NCBI RefSeq assembly: GCF_005576615.1
Contig: NZ_CP040330.1
Coordinates: forward strand, 3,534,001-3,598,000
DNA length: 64,000 nucleotides
Reading direction: 5' to 3'
Source of the DNA: Natrinema versiforme
GTDB lineage: Archaea; Halobacteriota; Halobacteria; Halobacteriales; Natrialbaceae
The notes below the pieces were generated by a model. The model had not been told where the DNA came from. It did not search any database and saw only the letters and a program-made list of their open reading frames with translations. The position numbers were made by a program, and so were the translations under genes. Position 1 is the stretch's first letter, and each line of letters opens with the position of its first letter. Positions 17,972 through 26,456 of the stretch are shown here, in pieces.

Positions 17972-18322
17972 CTACCGATCGATCAACTGCGCCAGCAGGG
18001 ACCGCGACCGCGAGTCCGACATGTCGGGTGACGACTCGGACGAGTCGTCCCGATCGGCCAAGAGCCGTTCGTACCGATCGATGACGGTCTGTCGGCGATG
18101 CTCGCTCGTTTCTAACGCACACTCGAGCGCGGCGATCCGGGCGAGGAGTCGCGTGCGTTCGATTCGGTAGGAAAGTGGCGGTTCTCGTCGATCCAGACCG
18201 GCATCGGGTCGTCGCAGCGGACTGCTGGTTCGGTCGTTCGACCCGGGAGTCAGGTGCGGGGAGATCCGGATCCGGTCATCGACGGAGCGGACGGGAGTGG
18301 GGCCTCGTTGCTCGGCGGACAT
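17972..18322 (-). CDS. Hypothetical protein with C-terminal coiled coil
   Basis: 116 residues. The N-terminal half is basic and low in complexity. The second half (YRIERTRLLARIAALECA followed by HRRQTVIDRYERLLADRD) is a heptad-like amphipathic helix expected to form a coiled coil. No known domain is recognised. It lies between tfb and thrC on the same strand. The coiled-coil part reads as genuine coding sequence; the N-terminal start is less certain. Confidence 0.6.
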   Translation of the reverse strand: MSAEQRGPTPVRSVDDRIRISPHLTPGSNDRTSSPLRRPDAGLDRREPPLSYRIERTRLLARIAALECALETSEHRRQTVIDRYERLLADRDDSSESSPDMSDSRSRSLLAQLIDR

Positions 18323-18460
18323 GGCTCGAGACAGACTACCACACAGGTTCGGAAAAAGGTCAGTCAGTCGGGCGTCAGACGCGTCCGACGCGGGGCAGAC
18401 GGCAAACGACGTTTTCGAAGGTTGCTCAAGAAGGCTGTCGGCTCTATCGATCCGAGCCGA

Positions 18461-19726
18461 TTACTCCTCGCTCGCGAGGTGCTCGAGAACCCCGTCGGTG
18501 TCGGCCGGCACGGGTTCCGGTTCGCTGCCGGCGGCGGCCGCGGCGTCGGGATCCTTGAGGAGGTGTCCGGTGGTGAGGCAGGCGACGCGTTCGTCGTCGG
18601 TGACGATCCCCTCGTCGCGGAGTTTCCGCAACCCGGCGATCGAGGCCGCCGAAGCGGGTTCGACCCCGATCCCTTCGGCCGCGATGTCGCGTTGGGCCTC
18701 GGTGATTTCCTCGTCGGAAACAGCGACGGCGGTACCGTCCGTCTCGCGAATGCCGGGCAAGGCCTTCGGCGCGTTGACGGGGTTCCCGATCCGGATCGCG
18801 GTCGCGCGGGTCTCGACGTCCTCCCAGCGGCGGACCTCGTCGGCACCGTTCTCGATGGCCTCGACCATCGGCGCGGCCCCCTCGGCCTGCACGCCGGTCA
18901 GTTTGGGGACATCGTCCTCGTCGAGTTCGCCCGCCTGAACGAGTTCGCGGAACGCCTTGTACAGCGCCGACGTGTTGCCCGCGTTGCCGACCGGCAGCAC
19001 GATCCGGTCCGGCACAGTATCGTAGTCCGCGAGGAAGCCCTCGAGGATCTCGAGGCCGATCGTCTTCTGGCCCTCGAGCCGGAAGGGGTTCAGCGAGTTC
19101 AGCAGGTAGGCCTCGCCCTGTCCCGCGAGTTCCTGGACGATGTCGAGACAGGCGTCGAAGTTGCCGTCGACCTCGAGAATGCGGGCCCCGTGGAGGCTCG
19201 CCTGTGCGATTTTCCCCGCGGCGACCTTGCCGGCGGGGAGGAGCACGAGCGTCTGCATCCCGCCGCGGGAGCCGTAGGCGGCGAGTGCGGCGCTGGTGTT
19301 TCCGGTCGAGGCGCAGGCGAGTCGGCCGACGCCCAGTTCCGTCGCGACCCGCACGCCGACGGTCATCCCGCGGTCCTTGAACGAGCCCGTGGGGTTCATC
19401 CCCTCGTGTTTGATCCGCAGGGCCTCGAGGCCGATCTCGTCCTCGAGGGACGGCACCTCGTACAGCGGCGTCGCGCCCTCCTGAATCGAGACGCCGGCCT
19501 CGAAGGGGAGCGCGTCGGCGTACCGCCAGACGCCCTGTCCCTCGAAGTCGTCGAAGGTGGGGAGGTCGGCGTAGCGGACCTCGAGCAGGCTATCACACTC
19601 GTCGCAGGTGTAGCGGACGTCGTCGAAGGGTGCGAACGTCTCGCCGCAGTCAATGCACTCGAGCCAGACGCCGTCGTCGGCGTCGGCGGGTTCTTCCGGC
19701 TGGTCGGCCGAGAGACTGAGACTCAT
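18461..19726 (-). CDS. thrC: Threonine synthase
   Basis: 421 residues from the ATG at 19726 (MSLSLSADQ). An N-terminal zinc ribbon (CIDCG and CDECD) is found in archaeal ThrC. The PLP lysine lies in NPTGSFKDRGM, and the phosphate-binding loop is GNAGNTSALYK. It converts O-phospho-L-homoserine to L-threonine. The last 30 residues are rich in Ala, Glu and Pro. A cysteate synthase paralogue is possible but less likely. Confidence 0.93.
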   Translation of the reverse strand: MSLSLSADQPEEPADADDGVWLECIDCGETFAPFDDVRYTCDECDSLLEVRYADLPTFDDFEGQGVWRYADALPFEAGVSIQEGATPLYEVPSLEDEIGLEALRIKHEGMNPTGSFKDRGMTVGVRVATELGVGRLACASTGNTSAALAAYGSRGGMQTLVLLPAGKVAAGKIAQASLHGARILEVDGNFDACLDIVQELAGQGEAYLLNSLNPFRLEGQKTIGLEILEGFLADYDTVPDRIVLPVGNAGNTSALYKAFRELVQAGELDEDDVPKLTGVQAEGAAPMVEAIENGADEVRRWEDVETRATAIRIGNPVNAPKALPGIRETDGTAVAVSDEEITEAQRDIAAEGIGVEPASAASIAGLRKLRDEGIVTDDERVACLTTGHLLKDPDAAAAAGSEPEPVPADTDGVLEHLASEE

Positions 19727-19889
19727 TGTCAGTCGGGAAGGCCGCAAAGGGGAAAAAGTGAGTGGATTTGACGGTGGGCCATCGCAGCGAGCGGTGTCGC
19801 CGTTACGCCACCCAGTCGTACACTGTCGCCGTCAGAAGCGCCGGCCTCGAGTATCGGTTCCGCTGTAATCTCGTGCTCGCTTGCGGCGA

Positions 19890-19937
19890 TTACTCGAGCA
19901 GCCAACTCAACAGCGCCTTCTGGGCGTGCAGGCGGTT
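19890..19937 (-). repeat. Orphan copy of the argF 3' end
   Basis: Reads NRLHAQKALLSWLLE-stop on the minus strand, identical in amino acids to the last 15 codons of argF (20034-20081) but with several synonymous differences (for example CGC/CGA, GCC/GCA, CTG/TTA, TAA/TAG). It lies 144 nt downstream of the true argF end and is preceded by an in-frame stop, so it is not translated on its own. Confidence 0.85.
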
Positions 19938-20033
19938 CTACAGCCCACCTTTTTTCGTTCGGGTTCGTCCACTCACCACTCACGAAAAAATCTGGACCAA
20001 AAAGCCGCCCGCTCGTTTCACTCGCGGTCGGTG

Positions 20034-20963
20034 CTACTCCAGTAACCAACTCAACAACGCCTTCTGTGCGTGGAGTCGGTTTTCCGCCTGATCGAAGACG
20101 ATCGAACGCTCACCCTCGATGACGTCGTCGGTGACCTCCTCGCCGCGGTGGGCCGGCAGACAGTGCATGACCGAGGCCTCGGGGGCGTGCTCGAGCAGGT
20201 CCGAACAGACCTGAAAGCCTTCGAAGTCGTTCATGCGGACGTCGCGTTCGTCCTCCTGTCCCATCGAGATCCAGACGTCCGTGTAGATAACGTCGGCGTC
20301 GGTGGCCGCCTCGACGGGGTCGGTCGTGACCGTCGGATCGCCGCCCAGTTCGCGGGCCCGCTCGAGGACCGCGTTGTCGACCTCGTAGCCCTCGGGCGTG
20401 GCGATCGTCAGGTCGATATCGGTCAGCGCACAGCCGAGCGCAAAGGACTGGGCGACGTTGTTGCCGTCGCCGATCCAGACCGCCGACACGTCCTCGAACC
20501 CGCCTTCGTGTTCGCGGATCGTCAGCAGGTCCGCGAGCGTCTGGCAGGGGTGGGCGTCGTCGGTGAGCCCGTTGACGATCGGTACCGAGGAGTACTCCGC
20601 GAGCACCTCGACGTTCTCGTGTTTGAAGACGCGGGCCATCACGGCGTCGACGTACCGCGAGAGCGCACGCGAGGTGTCTTTCAGCGGTTCGCCCCGGCCG
20701 AGTTGGATGTCGTCTTCCCCGAGGAAGATCGCGTGCCCGCCGAGTTGGGTCATGCCCGTCTCGAAGGAGACCCGAGTCCGGGTACTCGCCTTCTGGAAGA
20801 GCATTCCCAGCGTCTGTCCGGATAGATCGGAATGGTCGTCGCCGGCTTCGACGGCGCGTTTGTACTCGTCGGCCCTGTCGAGCACTGTGAACAGTTCCGC
20901 CTCGGAGAGGTCGTCGACGTCGAGGAAATGTCTCGGCTGCGTCTCGTTCGTTGCTGTTGTCAT
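20034..20963 (-). CDS. argF: Ornithine carbamoyltransferase
   Basis: 309 residues. STRTR binds carbamoyl phosphate, HPCQ and HCLPAHRGEEV are the ornithine-side motifs, and VWIGDGNNVAQS is typical of OTC rather than aspartate carbamoyltransferase. It converts ornithine and carbamoyl phosphate to citrulline. It is the last gene of the arginine cluster, 27 nt after argE. The ATG at 20963 gives MTTATNETQPRHFLD. A diverged duplicate of the last 15 codons lies downstream. Confidence 0.96.
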   Translation of the reverse strand: MTTATNETQPRHFLDVDDLSEAELFTVLDRADEYKRAVEAGDDHSDLSGQTLGMLFQKASTRTRVSFETGMTQLGGHAIFLGEDDIQLGRGEPLKDTSRALSRYVDAVMARVFKHENVEVLAEYSSVPIVNGLTDDAHPCQTLADLLTIREHEGGFEDVSAVWIGDGNNVAQSFALGCALTDIDLTIATPEGYEVDNAVLERARELGGDPTVTTDPVEAATDADVIYTDVWISMGQEDERDVRMNDFEGFQVCSDLLEHAPEASVMHCLPAHRGEEVTDDVIEGERSIVFDQAENRLHAQKALLSWLLE

Positions 20964-20990
20964 GGTCTGATAACTCGTCTGAAAATTCGA

Positions 20991-22058
20991 TTACTCACTG
21001 AGTGTCCGCGCGACGCGCTCGAGGACCGATACCGACTGGTCGAACTCCGACAGCGGCAGTCGTTCGTCGGGCGCGTGATCGAGGTCCGAGTTGCCCGGCC
21101 CGTAGGTGACCATCGGGCAGTCCCAGGCCCCGGCGTAGATGTTCATGTCGCTCGTCCCGGTCTTTCGCACCAAGCGGGGGTCGCCGCCTTCCTTTCGGAT
21201 GGCGACGCGAAACGCCCGCGCGACCTCGGTTCGCGAACTCATCATCACCGGCGGGACCTTGTCCTTCCAGGTCACGGTCCCGACCTCGAGTTCGGCTTCC
21301 GCGGCTTCCCGGACGGTTCCGACGTCGAGGGCCGGCGGCACGCGCAACTGGACGTCCATCGTCGCCTCGACGGAGAGGCCGTCCTCGCTGACGCCGCCCT
21401 CGATGTCGACCGGCTTGGTCGTCACCTGCTCGAAGACCGGTTCGTACTCGTCGCCTTCGAAGTACTCCTCGACGGCCGACCACCAGCGGACGGCGTGTTG
21501 GATCGCGTTCGGGTCCGGCCGGGACGTGTGGCCGGACTCGCTGGTCGCGACGTAGGTGCCGGCGATCAGGCCGCGGTAGCCGAGCGTGATCCCGTCGGCG
21601 CCGGATGGCTCGCCGTTGACGACGGCAGCCGGCGACTCCTCGCGGTCGTCGACCAGATAGCGCGACCCTTTCGAGTCGATCTCCTCGCCGACGACGCCGA
21701 CGAAGGAGACGCCGGTGCGGACCGCGGCGGCCGCCATCGCGGCCAGCGGCCCCGTCGCGTCGACGCTGCCGCGGCCCCAGAGGACCTCGTCGTCGCCGGT
21801 CTCTTCGACCTCGACGGGGATGTCCCCCGGCACGGTGTCGATGTGGGAGGTCAGCAACACGGCGTCGTCCGCCGGCGCGCGGACGTTCCCGACCGCGTCG
21901 ATCCAGACCTCCCGGTCGTGGGCCTCGAAGAAGTCCACGAGGCGTTTGGCTGCCTTGCGTTCCTCGCGGGTGGGCGAAGGGATCGAAACGAGATCGATCA
22001 GCAGCTCTCGGGCGTCCGCGGCCGTTACGTCCATCGGTTCGCTCGAGCTCGTGGTCAT
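20991..22058 (-). CDS. argE: LysW-ornithine (lysine) hydrolase, M20 peptidase family
   Basis: 355 residues from the ATG at 22058, which overlaps the argD stop by 4 nt. M20 metallopeptidase features: LTSHIDTVPG (first metal His and Asp), WGRGSVDATGPLA, VGEEIDSKGS (catalytic Glu pair) and GTSDMN late in the sequence. Homologues release ornithine or lysine from the LysW carrier. The surrounding argF, argG and argH point to ornithine as the product. The upstream frame extension is an arginine-rich overlap with argD and is not used. Confidence 0.92.
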   Translation of the reverse strand: MTTSSSEPMDVTAADARELLIDLVSIPSPTREERKAAKRLVDFFEAHDREVWIDAVGNVRAPADDAVLLTSHIDTVPGDIPVEVEETGDDEVLWGRGSVDATGPLAAMAAAAVRTGVSFVGVVGEEIDSKGSRYLVDDREESPAAVVNGEPSGADGITLGYRGLIAGTYVATSESGHTSRPDPNAIQHAVRWWSAVEEYFEGDEYEPVFEQVTTKPVDIEGGVSEDGLSVEATMDVQLRVPPALDVGTVREAAEAELEVGTVTWKDKVPPVMMSSRTEVARAFRVAIRKEGGDPRLVRKTGTSDMNIYAGAWDCPMVTYGPGNSDLDHAPDERLPLSEFDQSVSVLERVARTLSE

Positions 22059-23203
22059 GATTCGGTATCGGGTGCGACGACCGCGGTCAGCGCGTCCACG
22101 AGCTGGTCCGCCTCCGCCTCGTCGATCACGAGCGGCGGCAGCAGCCGCAGGACGGTCCGACCCGCGGGCAGCGCCAGTACCTGCTCGTTCATCGCCAGAT
22201 CGCGGGCGACGCGGTTCGCGCCGCGTTTCAACTCGATGCCGACGAGCAGTCCGTCGCCGCGGACCTCGCGGACCGAATCGCCCAGCGCGGACTCGAGTTC
22301 CGACGTGAGATAGTCGCCCATCTCGGCGGCGTGGGCGGGCCACTCCTCTTCGACCAGCGTCGAGACGGTGGCGTGGACCGCCGCGCCGACGACCGGGCCG
22401 CCGCTGAACGTGGCGTTGTGCGAGGCCGCGCCGTCGGCGATCCAGTCCTGCACTGCGACCGCGCCGACGGGCAGGCCGTTGCCCAGCCCTTTCGCCGTCG
22501 TGAGCACGTCGGGCGTGACGCCCGCGTTCTGGCAGGCCCACATCGAGCCCGTGCGGCCCATGCCGGTCTGGACCTCGTCGAAGACCAGCGCCGCGCCGGC
22601 CTCCTCGGTGCACTCGCGGGCGGTCTCGAGGTAGCCCGCTGGCGGGACGTTGATCCCGCCTTCGCCCTGAATCGGCTCGAGGATGACGGCCGCGGTTTCG
22701 TCGTCGACGGCGGCCGCGAGCTCCTCGCCGTCGCCGTAGGGGACGAACTCCATGTCGCCGGCCAGCGGCTCGTAGGGCTCCTTGTACTTGTCCTTCCACG
22801 TGGCCGCGAGCGATCCCATCGTCCGCCCGTGGAACGAGCGGGTCGCGGCGACGATCTTCGAATTCCCCGTCGCGGACCGGGCGAACTTCAGCGCGGCCTC
22901 GTTGGCTTCGGTTCCGGAGTTACAGAACCACGCGCTCTCGAGTCCGTCGGGTGCGGCCGCGACGAACGAGGCGTAAGCGTCCTCGCGGGACTGGACCGGA
23001 TAGGAGGAGTCGACGAACGTCAGCTCGCCGACCTGCTCCTGCACCGCGTCGACAACCGCGGGATGGGAGTGCCCCAGCGGCGTGCAGGCGAAGCTCGCGC
23101 CGGCGTCTATGTACTCCGTGCCGTCGGCGGTGTAGAGGTACGGCCCCTCGCCGCGCTCGAGTCCGATCGGCTTGCTGCCGGAGACGAAGTCGAGATCGCT
23201 CAT
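22055..23203 (-). CDS. argD: LysW-glutamate semialdehyde aminotransferase (acetylornithine aminotransferase family)
   Basis: 382 residues, class III PLP aminotransferase. FCNSGTEANEAALKFAR binds the PLP phosphate, VFDEVQTGMGRTG contains the PLP-ring aspartate and LTTAKGLGNG the Schiff-base lysine. It transaminates the carrier-bound semialdehyde. It overlaps argB by 4 nt and argE by 4 nt, so the set is translationally coupled. In other archaea the same enzyme can act in lysine synthesis; that role is not indicated by the neighbours here. Confidence 0.94.
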   Translation of the reverse strand: MSDLDFVSGSKPIGLERGEGPYLYTADGTEYIDAGASFACTPLGHSHPAVVDAVQEQVGELTFVDSSYPVQSREDAYASFVAAAPDGLESAWFCNSGTEANEAALKFARSATGNSKIVAATRSFHGRTMGSLAATWKDKYKEPYEPLAGDMEFVPYGDGEELAAAVDDETAAVILEPIQGEGGINVPPAGYLETARECTEEAGAALVFDEVQTGMGRTGSMWACQNAGVTPDVLTTAKGLGNGLPVGAVAVQDWIADGAASHNATFSGGPVVGAAVHATVSTLVEEEWPAHAAEMGDYLTSELESALGDSVREVRGDGLLVGIELKRGANRVARDLAMNEQVLALPAGRTVLRLLPPLVIDEAEADQLVDALTAVVAPDTES

Positions 23204-24072
23204 TGTTGGGCCTCCTGTGCGGTTTCGCCGTCGGTCTCGTCTTCGAGCGCGCCGGGCTCGAGGGTCGTCCCCTCGCCCGCGAGCGCGCTACTGATCGGTG
23301 CGTCGGCGTTGGCGGTCGCGACGATCACCGACGCCGCGCCGCCCTCGAGCGCTTCCTCGGCGGCCATGACCTTCTTCGTCATGAACCCTTCCGCGGCCGT
23401 CTTGACGGCCTCGAACTCCTCGGGGGTCGCGGCCGAATCGATCTTGGTCGACTCGTCGTCGGGGTCCTCGTAGATCCCCGAAACATCCGTGAGGACGACG
23501 AGGTCAGCCTCGAGTGCGCCCGCAATGGCTGCGGCCGCGCGGTCGGCGTCGGCGTTGACCGCCGTGTAGCCGCCGGACTTCTCCTTCCCGAGGACCGGGA
23601 CGGAGACGACGGGCGTGTAGCCGCCCGACAGCATCGTCTCGAGCAGGTCGGCGTTGACCGACTCGATCGTGCCCGAGTGGTCGCCGCGCTTGATCTTCTT
23701 CTTGCCGTCCTCTTTCACGCGGACGGCGGACTTGCGCTTGCCCTCGAGCAGTTTGCCGTCGGTACCCGAAAGGCCGACCGCGTCGACGCCCTCGTTGTGG
23801 AGGCTCTCGACCAGATCGGTGTTCAACTTGCCCGGCATGACCATCTTGAAGACGTCCATCGTGCGCTCGTCGGTGAAGCGCCCGACGACGCCGCCGGGCG
23901 TCTCGACGTAGGTGGGCTCCTCGCCGAGATCTTCGAGTGTCTCGTCGACGGCGGTCGAGCCGCCGTGAGTCAGAACGACGTCCTCGCCGTCCTCGACGAG
24001 GCTCGCCACGTCGGCGAGAGCGCCTTCGGGATCGACGGCGCGTGCGCCGCCGATCTTGACCACAGTGGTCAT
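23200..24072 (-). CDS. argB: LysW-glutamate kinase (acetylglutamate kinase family)
   Basis: 290 residues, amino acid kinase fold. The N-terminal VVKIGGA loop and LTHGGS bind ATP and substrate, and DVSGIY plus NADADRAAAAIA are family hallmarks. It phosphorylates the gamma-carboxylate of LysW-bound glutamate. The C-terminal about 20 residues are acidic low-complexity sequence. It starts 1 nt after argC and overlaps argD by 4 nt. Confidence 0.93.
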   Translation of the reverse strand: MTTVVKIGGARAVDPEGALADVASLVEDGEDVVLTHGGSTAVDETLEDLGEEPTYVETPGGVVGRFTDERTMDVFKMVMPGKLNTDLVESLHNEGVDAVGLSGTDGKLLEGKRKSAVRVKEDGKKKIKRGDHSGTIESVNADLLETMLSGGYTPVVSVPVLGKEKSGGYTAVNADADRAAAAIAGALEADLVVLTDVSGIYEDPDDESTKIDSAATPEEFEAVKTAAEGFMTKKVMAAEEALEGGAASVIVATANADAPISSALAGEGTTLEPGALEDETDGETAQEAQQ

Positions 24073-24073
24073 C

Positions 24074-25150
24074 TCAGGGTGCCCCCACGGGGTGGAGCCC
24101 CGTAAACTCGAGTCCGGCCGTCTCCTCGAGACCCAGCGCGACGTTTGCGGCGTGGACCGCCTGTCCCGCGGAGCCTTTCATCATGTTGTCGATGGCCGAG
24201 AAGACGACGATGCGCTTGTTCGACGGGTCGAGTTCGAAGCCAACCTCGGCGAGGTTGGTGCCGGCGACCGCCTTCGGTTCGGGGTAGCGGTAGACGCCGG
24301 AGCCGCCCGCGGCCATGCGGACGAACGGTTCGTCCTCGTAGCAGCCGCGGTAGGCCTGCCAGAGGTCGCCCTTCGAGACCGGTCCCGAGGGGAAGACGTG
24401 GTTCGTCGCGCTCGCACCGCGAATCATGTCCACGGCGTGGCAGGTGAAGGCGACCGAGGTGTCGAGGAACTGCTCGATCTCGGCCTCGTGGCGGTGGCCC
24501 GTCGGCGCGTAGGGACGAACGACGCCCGAACGCTCGGGGTGGCTCGAGGCCTCGCCGCCGCCGGCGCCTCCTTCGGAGGAGCCGACTTTCACGTCGACAA
24601 CGATCTGCTCGCCGCCCTCGAGAATGTCGTGTTCGAACAGCGGGTAGAGGCCCAGGATCGTCGCGGTGGCGTTACAGCCGCCGCCGGCGATCAGGTCCGC
24701 GCCCGCGAGGTTCTCGCGGTTGATCTCGGGCAGTGCGTACTCGGCTTTCTCGAGGTATTCAGGTGCCTCGTGGCCGTCGTACCACTCCTCGTACTGGACC
24801 TCGCTCTCGAGGCGGAAGTCCGCCGAGAGGTCGACCACCGTGTCCGCGACCTCGAAGAACTCGTCGATCTGGCCCATCGAGACGCCGTGGGGCGTCGCCG
24901 CGAACAGGACATCGACGTGCTCGAGGTCGTCGGGTTCGGTAAAGCGCAGATCCGACCCGCGAAGCGGCGGGTGGACGGAGCCGACGCTCTTGCCGGCCTT
25001 CGATCGGCTCGTAACCTCAGTGATCGCGAAGTTGGGATGCCCGGCGAGCAGTCGCAGCAACTCGCCGCCCGTGAATCCGGAGCCGCCGATGACGGTCGCG
25101 GTGACCGTCTCGGCGTTTTCGTCCGCGCCGGTCTCGGTACTGATCGCCAT
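24074..25150 (-). CDS. argC: LysW-glutamyl-phosphate reductase
   Basis: 358 residues. The NADP-binding motif is VIGGSGFTGGELLRLL, and the catalytic Cys is in AGGGCNATATI. A Gly-rich EGGAGGGEAS loop follows, then HRHEAEIEQFL, typical of ArgC/LysY. It reduces the acyl phosphate to the semialdehyde. The start ATG shares one base with the argX stop. The first about 15 residues (MAISTETGADENAE) are an acidic extension. Confidence 0.94.
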   Translation of the reverse strand: MAISTETGADENAETVTATVIGGSGFTGGELLRLLAGHPNFAITEVTSRSKAGKSVGSVHPPLRGSDLRFTEPDDLEHVDVLFAATPHGVSMGQIDEFFEVADTVVDLSADFRLESEVQYEEWYDGHEAPEYLEKAEYALPEINRENLAGADLIAGGGCNATATILGLYPLFEHDILEGGEQIVVDVKVGSSEGGAGGGEASSHPERSGVVRPYAPTGHRHEAEIEQFLDTSVAFTCHAVDMIRGASATNHVFPSGPVSKGDLWQAYRGCYEDEPFVRMAAGGSGVYRYPEPKAVAGTNLAEVGFELDPSNKRIVVFSAIDNMMKGSAGQAVHAANVALGLEETAGLEFTGLHPVGAP

Positions 25151-26034
25151 CAGGCGGTCACCTCGAGGTCCGGATCCGCCGCTTTCGCTTTCTCCTCGAG
25201 CCAGTCGACGACGGTGCCGGCGATGTCGGTCTCGACGGCCTCGTCGAGAGCTTTGAACTCGACGGTGTGGTTGACCTCGTGGACGGTATACCCATCGTCA
25301 GTCTCCATGAGGTCGATACCGAGCAGGCCGCCGCCGACGGCGTCGCTGGCTCTCTCGACGAGTTCCAGCGCCTCCTCGTCCGGTTCGAAGACGTCCGTCT
25401 CCGCTCCCTTGGCGGCGTTCGTGATCCAGTGATCCGACGAGCGGACCATGCCGGCGATTGGCTCGCCGTCGACGGCGAGCACGCGGATGTCGCGGCCCGG
25501 TTTCTCGACGAACTCCTGGATGTAGAACACCTTGTGCTCGTAGTGTCCGAGCGTCGCCTTGTGTTCGAGGATGGCCTCGGCGGCCGACTCGGAGTCAATC
25601 TTGGCCATCAGGCGACCCCACGACCCCACGACGGGTTTGAGCACACAGGGGTAGCCAAAGTCCTCGATGGCCTCCATGGCCGTCTCCTTCGTGAAGGCGA
25701 CCTTCGTCGCGGGGGTGGGGACCCCCGCCTTCTCGAGCGCGAGGCTGTTTTTCACCTTGTCCGCGCAGATATCCGCGGTCTCGTGGCTGTTGACCACGGG
25801 GATGCCGTAGGCCTCGAAGAACTGCGTGGCGTACAGGCTCCGGCTCGTGGCGAGACAGCGGTCGACGACGATGTCGAGGTCCGCGAACGCCGCGGGGGCC
25901 TCGCTGATGTCGAAGGTCTGCTTGCGGACGTCGATCTTCGTGACCTCGTGATCGCGGTCGCGAAGCTCGCTCAACAGGAGCTTCTCGTCCTTGCGAATCC
26001 GTGAGTAGAGTATTCCGACGTTCACGCGAGCCAC
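25150..26034 (-). CDS. argX: LysW-glutamate ligase, ATP-grasp (LysX/ArgX)
   Basis: 294 residues, RimK-type ATP-grasp: VNVGILYSRIRKDEKLL opening, the PCVLKPVVGSWGR nucleotide loop and HEVNHTVEFK metal/nucleotide residues near the end. It ligates glutamate to the C-terminal glutamate of LysW. Homologous enzymes use aminoadipate for lysine; the arg genes around it favour glutamate. Either GTG at 26034 or GTG at 26025 could start translation; the second gives the family-typical beginning. Confidence 0.92.
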   Translation of the reverse strand: MARVNVGILYSRIRKDEKLLLSELRDRDHEVTKIDVRKQTFDISEAPAAFADLDIVVDRCLATSRSLYATQFFEAYGIPVVNSHETADICADKVKNSLALEKAGVPTPATKVAFTKETAMEAIEDFGYPCVLKPVVGSWGRLMAKIDSESAAEAILEHKATLGHYEHKVFYIQEFVEKPGRDIRVLAVDGEPIAGMVRSSDHWITNAAKGAETDVFEPDEEALELVERASDAVGGGLLGIDLMETDDGYTVHEVNHTVEFKALDEAVETDIAGTVVDWLEEKAKAADPDLEVTA

Positions 26035-26060
26035 CTCTGATTGGGGGCCCCGGAGCTACG

Positions 26061-26074
26061 CGCTCCGCGGAGCG
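26061..26074 (-). promoter_or_regulatory. Palindrome between lysW and argX
   Basis: Perfect 14-bp palindrome CGCTCCGCGGAGCG in the 79-nt gap between lysW and argX. In RNA it could form a GC-rich hairpin that partly terminates transcription or protects the lysW end, allowing more carrier than enzyme. It is the largest internal gap in the argX-argF stretch. Confidence 0.35.
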
Positions 26075-26113
26075 TTGCGGCGGGGGACGGCAGTATCCCA
26101 GCCGTCTGCAAGG

Positions 26114-26278
26114 TCACTCACCCCAGTCCTCTTCCAGCTCGGGGGCCTGCTCGAGGACCGGCGGCTCGGTATCGACGACTTCGAGCTCGGCACCGCAGGT
26201 CGTACAATCGATGATCTCTCCGACTTCCAGATCGTCGTGCAGGGACACCTCAGCCCCACACTCGACGCATTCGGTCAT
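26114..26278 (-). CDS. lysW: LysW amino-group carrier protein
   Basis: 54 residues, MTECVECGAEVSLHDDLEVG and onward. The zinc ribbon is CVECG and CTTCG, the body is highly acidic, and the chain ends EDWGE, the exact C-terminal tail whose terminal Glu receives the substrate amino group. The carrier protects and presents glutamate-derived intermediates to ArgX, B, C, D and E. The ATG at 26278 is chosen; upstream in-frame sequence is basic and atypical. Confidence 0.96.
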   Translation of the reverse strand: MTECVECGAEVSLHDDLEVGEIIDCTTCGAELEVVDTEPPVLEQAPELEEDWGE

Positions 26279-26303
26279 TGTACTCGCACGTGGGGGCCGG
26301 GAT

Positions 26304-26312
26304 CCCTTAAAG
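26304..26312 (-). promoter_or_regulatory. Probable TATA box of lysW
   Basis: CTTTAAGGG on the minus strand, centred about 30 nt before the lysW ATG. It suggests a start point within 3 nt of the ATG and separate transcription from argGH. Confidence 0.5.
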
Positions 26313-26456
26313 CCTTCGAACTTAACAGCAAAATTATACTTCCGCACTCCACTCTAACGGACCGAGAACCCTACTATCCCGCTGTATCAGTTCGACATAT
26401 CATGAAGTCGGTATATTATCCCCTCGCGGGGATCGCGAACCGCTCGAGCCACCGGC

